Assembly: GCA_014383445.1 (NCBI GenBank) | Contig: JACNHV010000363.1 | Span: forward strand, 1,896-35,877 | Source: Candidatus Desulfobacula maris | Lineage (GTDB): Bacteria > Desulfobacterota > Desulfobacteria > Desulfobacterales > Desulfobacteraceae | DNA length: 33,982 nucleotides | Direction of reading: 5' to 3' | Part shown: in pieces, positions 1 to 6,903 of the stretch | How the letters are laid out: the number at the start of each line of letters is the position of its first letter | How positions within the stretch are numbered: the stretch's first letter is position 1 | Translations under genes and position numbers: made by a program | Notes under the pieces: generated by a model | Seen by the model: the letters and a program-made list of their open reading frames with translations, nothing else | Database searches by the model: none | Told to the model about the DNA's origin: nothing

Positions 1-1
1 A

Positions 2-784
2 CTTGTTAAAAAAGGGGTTAAAGAAATTATTTTAACAGCTGAAAATACCACTGATTATGGTCAGGATTTTCAGGATGAGACTCGATTGGAACACGTTCTT
101 GCTTCTCTTGCTACCACTCTTGAAAAAGAACACGCAAAGGCAAATACATGGATACGATTTTTATACACCCATCCAGAAACATTGAGCGCGCCCATCATAA
201 AGGCTGTAAAAAATCACAAAAATATCTGTTCATACTATGATGTTCCTATCCAGCACGCTGCTTCAACCATATTGAAAAAAATGGGCCGTCCCTATACCCG
301 TGAAGATCTTTATGTTCTTTTTAACACCATCCGAAAAATAGATCCCAGGGCAGCTTTAAGAACAACCCTTATTGTAGGGTTTCCTGGTGAATCAGAAGAT
401 GATTTTAAACTATTGCTGGCCTTTATTAAAGATATCCGGTTTGATCACCTGGGTGTATTCACCTATTCAGACTCTGATGATCTTAAATCTCATCTTTTAA
501 AAAACCATGTCCCTTCCAATATAGCCCAAAAAAGGCATGACCTGCTCATGGCAGCCCAGGCAGAAATTTCAGTATCAAAAAATGAAAAATTAGTAGGCAA
601 AACCTTTGAAGTCCTTATTGAAGAAAATCCTGAACAAGGCGTATACATAGGCAGGACAAGATTCCAGGCTCCGGAGGTGGATGGGGTTACATTTATTTAT
701 GCCAATGGGCTTGAAATCGGCACCTTTGTTAAGGTAATAGTTACAGATGCGTTTGAATATGATATTGCCGGAGAGATTGCATGA
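2..784 (+). CDS. rimO: Ribosomal protein S12 methylthiotransferase RimO, 3' part (5' end outside window)
   Basis: The frame is open from base 2, so this is the C-terminal part of a gene that starts before the window; the TTG at 86 is not a real start. RimO is a radical-SAM enzyme that methylthiolates an aspartate of ribosomal protein S12. The visible part starts in the radical-SAM barrel (VKEIILTAENTTDYG), continues through YDVPIQHAA, MGRPYTRED and TTLIVGFPGESEDDF, all typical of the MiaB/RimO family, and ends in a TRAM-type domain (about the last 65 residues, from VGKTFEVLIEE). The CxxxCxxC cluster motif would lie upstream, out of view. RimO is preferred over MiaB because of the IQHAASTILKKMGRPYTRED and FTYSDSD wording. 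The stop overlaps the next start (ATGA at 781-784), so translation is probably coupled. Confidence 0.9.
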   Translation, partial: LVKKGVKEIILTAENTTDYGQDFQDETRLEHVLASLATTLEKEHAKANTWIRFLYTHPETLSAPIIKAVKNHKNICSYYDVPIQHAASTILKKMGRPYTREDLYVLFNTIRKIDPRAALRTTLIVGFPGESEDDFKLLLAFIKDIRFDHLGVFTYSDSDDLKSHLLKNHVPSNIAQKRHDLLMAAQAEISVSKNEKLVGKTFEVLIEENPEQGVYIGRTRFQAPEVDGVTFIYANGLEIGTFVKVIVTDAFEYDIAGEIA

Positions 785-1764
785 CAAAAGGGTTAAAACA
801 AAAAATTATTGAGCAAGTGGATACAGATCTGGAAAAAGTGGAAATTGCCCTTGAGCATCACTTGAATCCTAATCTTAAGCTTGTTAAAGAGATTGCTTCC
901 CACCTTCTTTTCAGTGGTGGGAAAAGGCTGCGACCTCTTCTGATGATTCACAGTGCCCGGGCTTGCGGTTATAATACTGGTTTTGAAATAACGTTTTCCA
1001 TCATTTTTGAATATCTCCATGCTGCCTCTCTTTTACATGATGATGTAGTGGATGAAGCAGATACCAGACGTGGCAAAAAAGCTGCCCACACAAAATGGTC
1101 TGCTCCCCAAGTGGTACTGACAGGAGATTTTCTTATGGCCAGTGCCCTTGATATTGCAGCAAAAACAAGAGAACCTGATATCATCTCAGTCATTGCAAAA
1201 ATCACCCAGGATATGTCCCAGGGGGAAATAGACCAATTAACAAAAAAAGGAAAGCTTGATCTTTCTGAAAAAGAATACCTTGAAGTCATTGAAAGAAAAA
1301 CCGCTGTTTTGATCCAGGGCGCCTGCCAGTGCGGCGCCATCCTTGCAAAGGCCAATAAAGAAAAAGAAGATGCCTTGAGCCAATATGGATTTCAATTAGG
1401 AATGGCCTTTCAGATGGCTGATGATCTTTTAGATTACACGGCATCTGCCAAGGAGCTGGGGAAAAATCCCGGGGCAGATATGCGGGAGGGAAAACTCACT
1501 TTGCCTTTGATCCACAGCCTTGCCAATGCATCCCTAAAGGATAAAGAATGGATGGAAACTGCCATAACTGCACCAGAGTTTAATCTGGAACAATTTGAAA
1601 AATTAAAAAAAAAATTATATAAGTACAAGGGAATTGAATATACCCTGAAAAAAGCACAAGACCATGTAACAAAAGCAAAGGCATGCCTGGATGGATTTCA
1701 TGATTGCCAGTCCAAACAGCTTTTGTGCCTGATTGCAGATTATTCCATTGAAAGAAAGGTATAA
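781..1764 (+). CDS. ispB: Long-chain polyprenyl diphosphate synthase
   Basis: This 327-residue all-alpha trans-prenyltransferase condenses isopentenyl diphosphate onto an allylic diphosphate to make a quinone side chain. The sequence shows GGKRLRP near residue 46, the first aspartate-rich motif LHDDVVDEADTRRG near 85-98, and the second, QMADDLLDY, near 213. The fifth residue before the first DDxxD is alanine, a small residue that fits a long product, and the length suits the octaprenyl/heptaprenyl class better than the short-chain IspA class. The cytoplasmic enzyme would supply menaquinone, the usual quinone of sulfate reducers (inference). It overlaps rimO by four bases and ends five bases before the next gene. 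The exact chain length is not determined by these motifs. Confidence 0.88.
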   Translation: MTKGLKQKIIEQVDTDLEKVEIALEHHLNPNLKLVKEIASHLLFSGGKRLRPLLMIHSARACGYNTGFEITFSIIFEYLHAASLLHDDVVDEADTRRGKKAAHTKWSAPQVVLTGDFLMASALDIAAKTREPDIISVIAKITQDMSQGEIDQLTKKGKLDLSEKEYLEVIERKTAVLIQGACQCGAILAKANKEKEDALSQYGFQLGMAFQMADDLLDYTASAKELGKNPGADMREGKLTLPLIHSLANASLKDKEWMETAITAPEFNLEQFEKLKKKLYKYKGIEYTLKKAQDHVTKAKACLDGFHDCQSKQLLCLIADYSIERKV

Positions 1765-1769
1765 GAAAG

Positions 1770-2960
1770 ATGTTAAAAAAAATAAACTATATTGGTTTCA
1801 TTGTTTTATTCATAAGTATCCTCTTCATATCTGAACCCTCATCTGCAGCCAGCGATTCCAGTATATTAACGGGTGTGACCACGGGCAAAAGACAAATTAT
1901 CAATCACAATCTTCAGCAGGCCAAGCAAAATGCAGTATCTGAAGCATTAAGGGCTGCCGTTCAAAATGCCTTTGCAAAAGTTGTATCGAAGCAGGCCCTT
2001 GCATCAAACCTTGATTTTTTTTACAATCAGGTGCTTTCCAATTCTTCAGACTATATTGTTACCTATCAAGTCCTTGGTGGAATTGAAAACAAAGGCCATT
2101 ATCTTGTTGGCGTGGAATCAAAAGTGGATATCCTTAAGCTTGAAAAGACATTGACTGATGCCAGGATAATCAATGCCAATAAGGACAAGCCTGTAATACT
2201 TTTTTTTATAGCAGAAAAGACACCTTCAGATCTTCTGCCCAAATACTGGTGGGGGAAAAATCCAATTCCATACCAATCCCTTACAGAAAAAATTATTATT
2301 GATAAAATGCTCCAGGATCGGTTCATTATAACGGGTAATGACCGGGAACGCCCAGATCCTTCTTTTTATAATATTACCTTTGATTCAATTTATGATGTAG
2401 CTGCTGCCAAAGATCTAGGCAAAAAAATGGACGCAGATATGATTGTTTTTGGAAAAGCAGTCTCAGCAGAAGCCACAAATATAATGGGACAAGAAAAAAC
2501 CTTTAATGCCCAAATCAACCTGGATGGATACACCCTTGAAACAGGAGAAAAAGTTGTTACTTCCCAGGTTCAGGCTGTGGCCAAAAGTGATATGGACATT
2601 GAAGGAAACATTCAAGCCCTTTTTAAAGCAGCCAATCTGTCAGCCGCTGATCTGAGTGAAAAAATGGATGTCTACTGGACCCGGTATTTGAGAAAAGAAC
2701 ACTCCTTTGATGTAACAATAAAAGGAGAAAACTTTCTGCCCCGGTTTATTGCCTTAAAACAAGAATTTCAACAAATGCCCGGGATTGAAAACATGCAGCC
2801 CAAAGAGATGGGGTCAAACTATGCTGTCATGCAAATTTTTTATAAGGGACAATCATCTCAGTTTGCCGATGCCGTTATGCTGAAAACCTTTGATTCTTTC
2901 GGGCTGGAATTTTCAGATATAACTGATAACTTTGTTACCATTACATTTATTGAAAAATAA
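1770..2960 (+). CDS. Exported protein with FlgT-like N-terminal domain
   Basis: This 396-residue protein begins with a clear Sec signal peptide (KK, then a hydrophobic run of about 17 residues, then SSAASDS), so it is periplasmic or outer-membrane associated. Residues about 30-125 have the pattern of the FlgT N-terminal/LPP20-like fold: an alanine-rich helix (QQAKQNAVSEALRAAVQNAF) followed by alternating strands ending YLVGVESKVDI. The middle (about 140-270) resembles the nucleotide-binding-like fold of FlgT-M/LpoB/CsgG proteins (AKDLGKKMDADMIVFGKAV). No flagellar gene is nearby, so a flagellar role is not supported. The start follows AAGAAAG closely and lies five bases after the synthase stop, so it is co-transcribed. 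The precise function is unknown. Confidence 0.75.
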   Translation: MLKKINYIGFIVLFISILFISEPSSAASDSSILTGVTTGKRQIINHNLQQAKQNAVSEALRAAVQNAFAKVVSKQALASNLDFFYNQVLSNSSDYIVTYQVLGGIENKGHYLVGVESKVDILKLEKTLTDARIINANKDKPVILFFIAEKTPSDLLPKYWWGKNPIPYQSLTEKIIIDKMLQDRFIITGNDRERPDPSFYNITFDSIYDVAAAKDLGKKMDADMIVFGKAVSAEATNIMGQEKTFNAQINLDGYTLETGEKVVTSQVQAVAKSDMDIEGNIQALFKAANLSAADLSEKMDVYWTRYLRKEHSFDVTIKGENFLPRFIALKQEFQQMPGIENMQPKEMGSNYAVMQIFYKGQSSQFADAVMLKTFDSFGLEFSDITDNFVTITFIEK

Positions 2961-3049
2961 GCAGTATCTTTGTTTGATAATACGTTTCAGGGGAAAATAC
3001 TGCCTGTAATAAAAAAACAGAATACAAAAGAATTAAGCCCACGTTTTTC

Positions 3050-3078
3050 TTGACACAAACCAGGGCTTTTGTTATTAA
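3050..3078 (+). promoter_or_regulatory. Sigma-70-type promoter of tRNA-Val
   Basis: TTGACA at 3050-3055 and TATTAA at 3073-3078 are separated by 17 bases. The -35 box is perfect and the -10 box fits well. Transcription would start near 3085, about seven bases before the mature tRNA 5' end. Confidence 0.75.
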
Positions 3079-3091
3079 AGACATACGATTC

Positions 3092-3167
3092 AGGCGCGTA
3101 ACTCAGTTGGTAGAGTGCTACCTCGACACGGTAGAAGTCAGCGGTTCAAATCCGCTCGTGCCTACCA
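3092..3167 (+). tRNA. tRNA-Val (anticodon GAC)
   Basis: The 76 bases fold as a full cloverleaf. The 7-bp acceptor stem AGGCGCG/CGTGCCT has one G-T pair, the D stem is ACTC/GAGT, the anticodon stem is CTACC/GGTAG, and the T stem is AGCGG/CCGCT with loop TTCAAAT. A73 and an encoded CCA are present. The anticodon loop TCGACAC gives GAC (3125-3127), reading valine GUC/GUU codons. Position 33 (base 3124) is C where nearly all elongator tRNAs have U. A73, A35 and C36 fit valine identity. It has its own promoter upstream. Confidence 0.93.
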
Positions 3168-3174
3168 TAAATAA

Positions 3175-3314
3175 TAAATAATTGTTTAGCCCATTAAAAG
3201 AAGTTATCTCAAAGCCCTGTCTGATGGATATTTGCAGGAGGTTAAGCGTTTAGCATCGAAACAAATATCCATCAGACAGGGCGGTTTCAAGCATAAGAGC
3301 TGAATAGTTACAAA
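3175..3314 (+). repeat. 140-bp MITE-like palindromic repeat, copy 1
   Basis: This segment matches 8644-8783 without gaps, 127 of 140 bases by my count. Its core is a perfect 21-bp inverted repeat, 3214-3234 against 3262-3282, with a 27-base loop containing CAGGAGGTTAAGCG. The outer 16 bases can be read as terminal inverted repeats ending TTTAGC and starting GCTGAA; the left end is degenerate in this copy. It lies between tRNA-Val and a terminator, so it is probably transcribed with the tRNA. It has no coding capacity. Confidence 0.8.
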
Positions 3315-3319
3315 AATAA

Positions 3320-3356
3320 AAGGATTTAACTTGAACAAAAGTTAAATCCTTTTTTA
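3320..3356 (+). terminator. Rho-independent terminator after tRNA-Val and repeat
   Basis: AAGGATTTAAC (3320-3330) pairs perfectly with GTTAAATCCTT (3341-3351) around a 10-base loop, and a T-rich tract follows. It would end the tRNA transcript and separate it from the operon starting at 3520. Confidence 0.85.
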
Positions 3357-3519
3357 TTGTTGTTTTTATCTTTTAATTTCAGGGCAGAGTGATTTCTCCA
3401 TCCTCTATGAAGAAAGTCCTGGGCATCAGTTTGAAATTTTTTTAGCTAAAACACAATCAATATGGTATGCTTAATCTGCTGATGGAATCAGAATAATAAA
3501 AAACAAAGGGGGAATAAAA

Positions 3520-4440
3520 GTGAAATCTGGATGGGTGCTTTTGCTGTTCTTTTCATTATTCCTTGGTTGTGGAGATGATGAATCTGTCATTAGGGTGGAT
3601 TTGACTGCAAAGGAACAGGTGATGATTAAAGAAGAGCCTGAAGTCATAACCTATGCCTATCTCCCCCAATATTCCCATACTATATCCCACACCCGTCATC
3701 ATTCCCTTATCCAGTATTTACGAAAAGAAACCGGGCTGAATATCAAGCAGATATTTCCAGATACATTTGATGAGCACATGAAAATGGTGGGACAAAAAAA
3801 AATTGATATTTCATATTCCAATCCTTTTATTTATATAAAAATTGCCCATCGATATGGAGCACAGGCCTTTGCCAGAATTGTGGAAATGAGCGGCAAAGAA
3901 AATTTCAGGGGGCAGATTATCTGCCGGGCAGATAATTCATCCATCCAGACCCTGTCTGATTGCCGCAACAAAAGATGGATTGCCGTGGATTCAACATCAG
4001 CAGGTGGATATCTATATCCCCTGGGCCATTTCATAGACCATGGCTTTACAAAAATGGATTTTAAAGAGATTGTCTTTGCACCTGGTCCCGGAGGAAAGCA
4101 GGAAAAAGTTGTTCTTTCCGTTTTTGCCGGGAAATATGATATTGGCACCATCAGGGAGGGCACCCTGGATGTTGTGTCAGATAAAATTGATATCAATAAG
4201 ATAAGGGTCATTGCAATGAGTGATCCCTATCCGGGATGGGTCTATGCTGCCAGGAAAAATCTGGATAAAAAAATCGTGAAAAAATTAAAACAGGCCTTTG
4301 AAAAACTTGATTTTAATAATAAGAATCATCGTGAAATATTAGAAGCTGCAAATTTTATTAAGGTGATAGCGTCTGCTGATTCAGATTTTGACTCTGTGCG
4401 ACAATTAGCTGTCAGGGTTGGTATGAGGCTTGAGGAATAA
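3520..4440 (+). CDS. PhnD-type periplasmic substrate-binding lipoprotein
   Basis: This 306-residue protein starts with GTG after a strong AAAGGGGG site. It has a short lipoprotein signal with lipobox LFLGC (Cys17), so it should be anchored on the periplasmic face. The body resembles the PhnD/SsuA/transferrin-like type 2 binding fold: YAYLPQYSHT, then DISYSNPFIYIKIAHRYG, GQIICRADNSSIQTLSDCR, WIAVDSTSAGGYLYPLGHF, and AGKYDIGTIREGTLDVV. No ABC permease or ATPase is nearby. Instead it sits 17 bases before a histidine kinase with a periplasmic domain and a response regulator, so it probably presents a ligand to the kinase rather than feeding a transporter (inference). The ligand, perhaps an oxyanion or phosphonate, is not identifiable. 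Confidence 0.85.
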   Translation: MKSGWVLLLFFSLFLGCGDDESVIRVDLTAKEQVMIKEEPEVITYAYLPQYSHTISHTRHHSLIQYLRKETGLNIKQIFPDTFDEHMKMVGQKKIDISYSNPFIYIKIAHRYGAQAFARIVEMSGKENFRGQIICRADNSSIQTLSDCRNKRWIAVDSTSAGGYLYPLGHFIDHGFTKMDFKEIVFAPGPGGKQEKVVLSVFAGKYDIGTIREGTLDVVSDKIDINKIRVIAMSDPYPGWVYAARKNLDKKIVKKLKQAFEKLDFNNKNHREILEAANFIKVIASADSDFDSVRQLAVRVGMRLEE

Positions 4441-4457
4441 GGGAATGACATAAATAA

Positions 4458-6497
4458 ATGAAGCTGGGATTTCGTGGTAAAATATATTTGGGATTTTTTT
4501 CTTTGCTCCTGATCCAGGGGTTTGTCACCTTCTTCTGGGTCAGCCAGGTCATGAAAGACTCCATGCTGGAAGAAATAAAAAACCAGGGGGTCTCAATAGG
4601 AATAGGCCTTTCCGCCCGCATGGTAGAGCCTATGCTGGCTATGGATTTTTTAAGGATGAAAGTCCTTGTGGATGAAACCGTTCAACTTGAAAATGGTATA
4701 TTTTATGCTTTTGTCCTGGACGGGAAAGGCAATCCTCTTATCCATACATTTAAAGAAGGTTTTCCAGTTGAGCTTAAGACTGCAAACCATGTTTTAGACA
4801 GCCAAAAAGGATCTATGCTGCTTCTGGACACGGGGGATCACTTGATTTTTGATTATGCAGTACCTATTTTTATCAATGACAACAGATTGGGAACCTTGAG
4901 ACTGGGCCTTTTTCAGACACGGGCGGAAAAAGCAGTTAATAAAATTATGATTTCCACTATTATAACCATAATTTTGGCAATACTCATGGCAGGTGTTGTC
5001 GGAACCCTGTTGCTCAATCCTGTAACAAAAAGCATTAAAAAACTGCATGATTCATCAGAACAGTCATTAAGGGGAAATCTTGATGTCAGAACGGCCCCGA
5101 TGCTGAAAAAAAACTGCTGGGATATTATGCAATGCAATCAAAAAGAATGTCAGGCATATGAAAATAAGCATCACCGGTGCTGGTATCTGGCTGGAACCCT
5201 TTGCTCGAGCTGTGTTGAAGGAGAATACGCTAAAAGAATTGACTCCTGCCAGCAATGCCAGGTTTATAAACAATGTTCAGGAGATGAAATTCAGAGTCTT
5301 GCAGAAAGCTTTGATGCCATGACCCTGTCTTTAAAAGGAAATTTATCTGATCTGAAAAGTGCTGAAAGTATTCTGAATGAACAAAAAGCTCTGCTCCAGA
5401 CAATTTTGGATGCAATACCGGATTTCATATCCCTGCAGGATAATGAAGGCCGTTATGTCTCAGTGAACAGGGCTTTTTGTGAAATGCTAAATAAAAACAA
5501 GGAAGAAATTGTTGGAAAGGCTAACCATGATTTGTTTCCCCTGGTCCAGGCAAAACAGTATAACAATGAAGATAAAAACGTTCTTAAAACAAGAATCCCC
5601 CTTGTTAAAGAAAATAGAGTGGCTGGTTCAAAAGGAACAAAGTGGCTGCATGTGGTAAAAATTCCTGTTCTGGAACCCACCGGCCATATCAAAGGCCTGG
5701 TTTGCAGCGGCAGGGATATTACTGAACTTAAACTTGTCCAGGAACAGCTTACCCATGCTCAGAAAATAGAATCCGTTGGACGTCTGGCTGCCGGAGTCGC
5801 CCATGAGATCAACACCCCCCTTGGTATTATTCTTGGATATGCCCAGCTTTTGCTTGAAGATGTTGAAAAGGACGGGCAGATTTATAAAGATGTGGCAACC
5901 ATTGCCAAGCAGACAAAACTTTGCTCCAAAATTGTTGCAGACCTTTTAAATTTTTCCCGCTCCAGTCAAAAAAATATAACAAACTTTAATATTAATGACG
6001 CCATCAAAGAAGTCCTTTCCATGGTTGAACATACATTCAGCCTGAACCATGTTATTATTAAACATGACTATGATGATAAAAATTCTTTATTGATGAAAGG
6101 GGATAAAGAGAAATTAAAACAGGTATTTCTCAATCTTTTGAACAATGCATTTGATGCCATTGAAGAAAATGGCAGCATAATCATTAACGCTGGATTTGGA
6201 AAAACGCAAAATGAAATAAAAATATCCATATCAGATACGGGTTGCGGAATTTCCAAAGATAATATAGAAAAGATATTTGAACCATTTTTTACCACCAAAG
6301 GCCCGGGTCAGGGAACGGGACTTGGGTTGTCCGTTACATTTGGCATTATAAAAGAGCATAACGGAACCATTAAAGTCTATTCTCCTCCGTTATCAGAAAA
6401 TAAAGAAAGTGGGGGAACACAATTTATTGTTGCGTTGCCCACGGGATTAAATAGTATAAAGGGAGAACTAAATGGCAAACATTCTCGCACTGGATGA
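4458..6497 (+). CDS. Membrane sensor histidine kinase with cysteine-rich HAMP insert and PAS domain
   Basis: This 679-residue kinase has a first membrane helix at about 9-29, a periplasmic single-Cache-like domain at about 35-158, and a second helix at about 162-186. The HAMP region is interrupted at about 218-275 by a block with nine cysteines (220, 226, 231, 241, 249, 252, 264, 267, 273; CW pairs at 220 and 241), resembling the 'two-CW' cysteine domain. A PAS domain follows at about 312-425, then HisKA with phospho-acceptor His449 in AAGVAHEINTPLG, then a complete HATPase domain (NNAFDAIEENG, SDTGCGISKDN, EPFFTTKGPGQGTGLGLS). It probably reads the PhnD-like protein outside and a metal or redox signal inside (inference), and phosphorylates the regulator whose start overlaps its last 26 bases. 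Confidence 0.92.
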   Translation: MKLGFRGKIYLGFFSLLLIQGFVTFFWVSQVMKDSMLEEIKNQGVSIGIGLSARMVEPMLAMDFLRMKVLVDETVQLENGIFYAFVLDGKGNPLIHTFKEGFPVELKTANHVLDSQKGSMLLLDTGDHLIFDYAVPIFINDNRLGTLRLGLFQTRAEKAVNKIMISTIITIILAILMAGVVGTLLLNPVTKSIKKLHDSSEQSLRGNLDVRTAPMLKKNCWDIMQCNQKECQAYENKHHRCWYLAGTLCSSCVEGEYAKRIDSCQQCQVYKQCSGDEIQSLAESFDAMTLSLKGNLSDLKSAESILNEQKALLQTILDAIPDFISLQDNEGRYVSVNRAFCEMLNKNKEEIVGKANHDLFPLVQAKQYNNEDKNVLKTRIPLVKENRVAGSKGTKWLHVVKIPVLEPTGHIKGLVCSGRDITELKLVQEQLTHAQKIESVGRLAAGVAHEINTPLGIILGYAQLLLEDVEKDGQIYKDVATIAKQTKLCSKIVADLLNFSRSSQKNITNFNINDAIKEVLSMVEHTFSLNHVIIKHDYDDKNSLLMKGDKEKLKQVFLNLLNNAFDAIEENGSIIINAGFGKTQNEIKISISDTGCGISKDNIEKIFEPFFTTKGPGQGTGLGLSVTFGIIKEHNGTIKVYSPPLSENKESGGTQFIVALPTGLNSIKGELNGKHSRTG

Positions 6498-6834
6498 TGT
6501 ACTGGATGCAGCAAACCTGGTTAAAAGAATTCTTGAGAGAAAAGGGCATAAGGTTACTCCTTTTACGGAAGAAGAAGATGCCATCTCATTTGTGGAGTCC
6601 AATGAGGTTGACCTGGCTATTCTGGACATCAAATTAAAAAAAATGAGTGGAGTTGAAGTCCTGGAGGAATTGAAAAAAAGGTCGCCGTCCATTCGGGTCA
6701 TCATGCTGACTGGATACCCCACCATAGAAACGGCCAGGGAGTGTTTAAAACTGGGTGCCGGTGAATACTGTGTAAAACCCATTGATAAAGATGAACTTGA
6801 AGAAAAGGTGGCGCAAGTTCTTAAAAATTCATAA
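6472..6834 (+). CDS. Single-domain response regulator (CheY-like receiver)
   Basis: This 120-residue protein is a receiver domain only. It has the acidic pair Asp8-Asp9, phospho-acceptor Asp52 in AILDIKL, Thr80 in MLTG and Lys102 in VKP, all the residues expected of an active receiver. There is no DNA-binding or enzymatic output domain, so it must act through a protein partner or as a phosphorelay intermediate. The start lies inside the kinase gene in another frame, preceded by AAGGGAGAA, which implies translational coupling. It ends 70 bases from the convergent gene at 6904. Confidence 0.92.
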   Translation: MANILALDDVLDAANLVKRILERKGHKVTPFTEEEDAISFVESNEVDLAILDIKLKKMSGVEVLEELKKRSPSIRVIMLTGYPTIETARECLKLGAGEYCVKPIDKDELEEKVAQVLKNS

Positions 6835-6903
6835 AAATATGAAACCAGGGAGGTCTTGCCTCATTTAGGATAGTTTACTTTTACCCCTTCAGCAAGATCA
6901 ATC

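Noticed and set aside
86-784. TTG at 86 as the start of a complete 232-residue protein
   Set aside because: The frame is open back to base 2 and the upstream residues (VKEIILTAENTTDYG) match the RimO family, so the gene is cut by the window edge.
1770-2960. Flagellar assembly role for the FlgT-like protein
   Set aside because: Similarity is to a fold used by several envelope proteins and no flagellar gene is nearby.
6835-6903. Frameshifted remnant of a kinase ATPase domain after the GAF-GAF-PAS-HisKA gene
   Set aside because: The gap is only 69 bases and is followed by the convergent regulator gene, so no remnant can be present.
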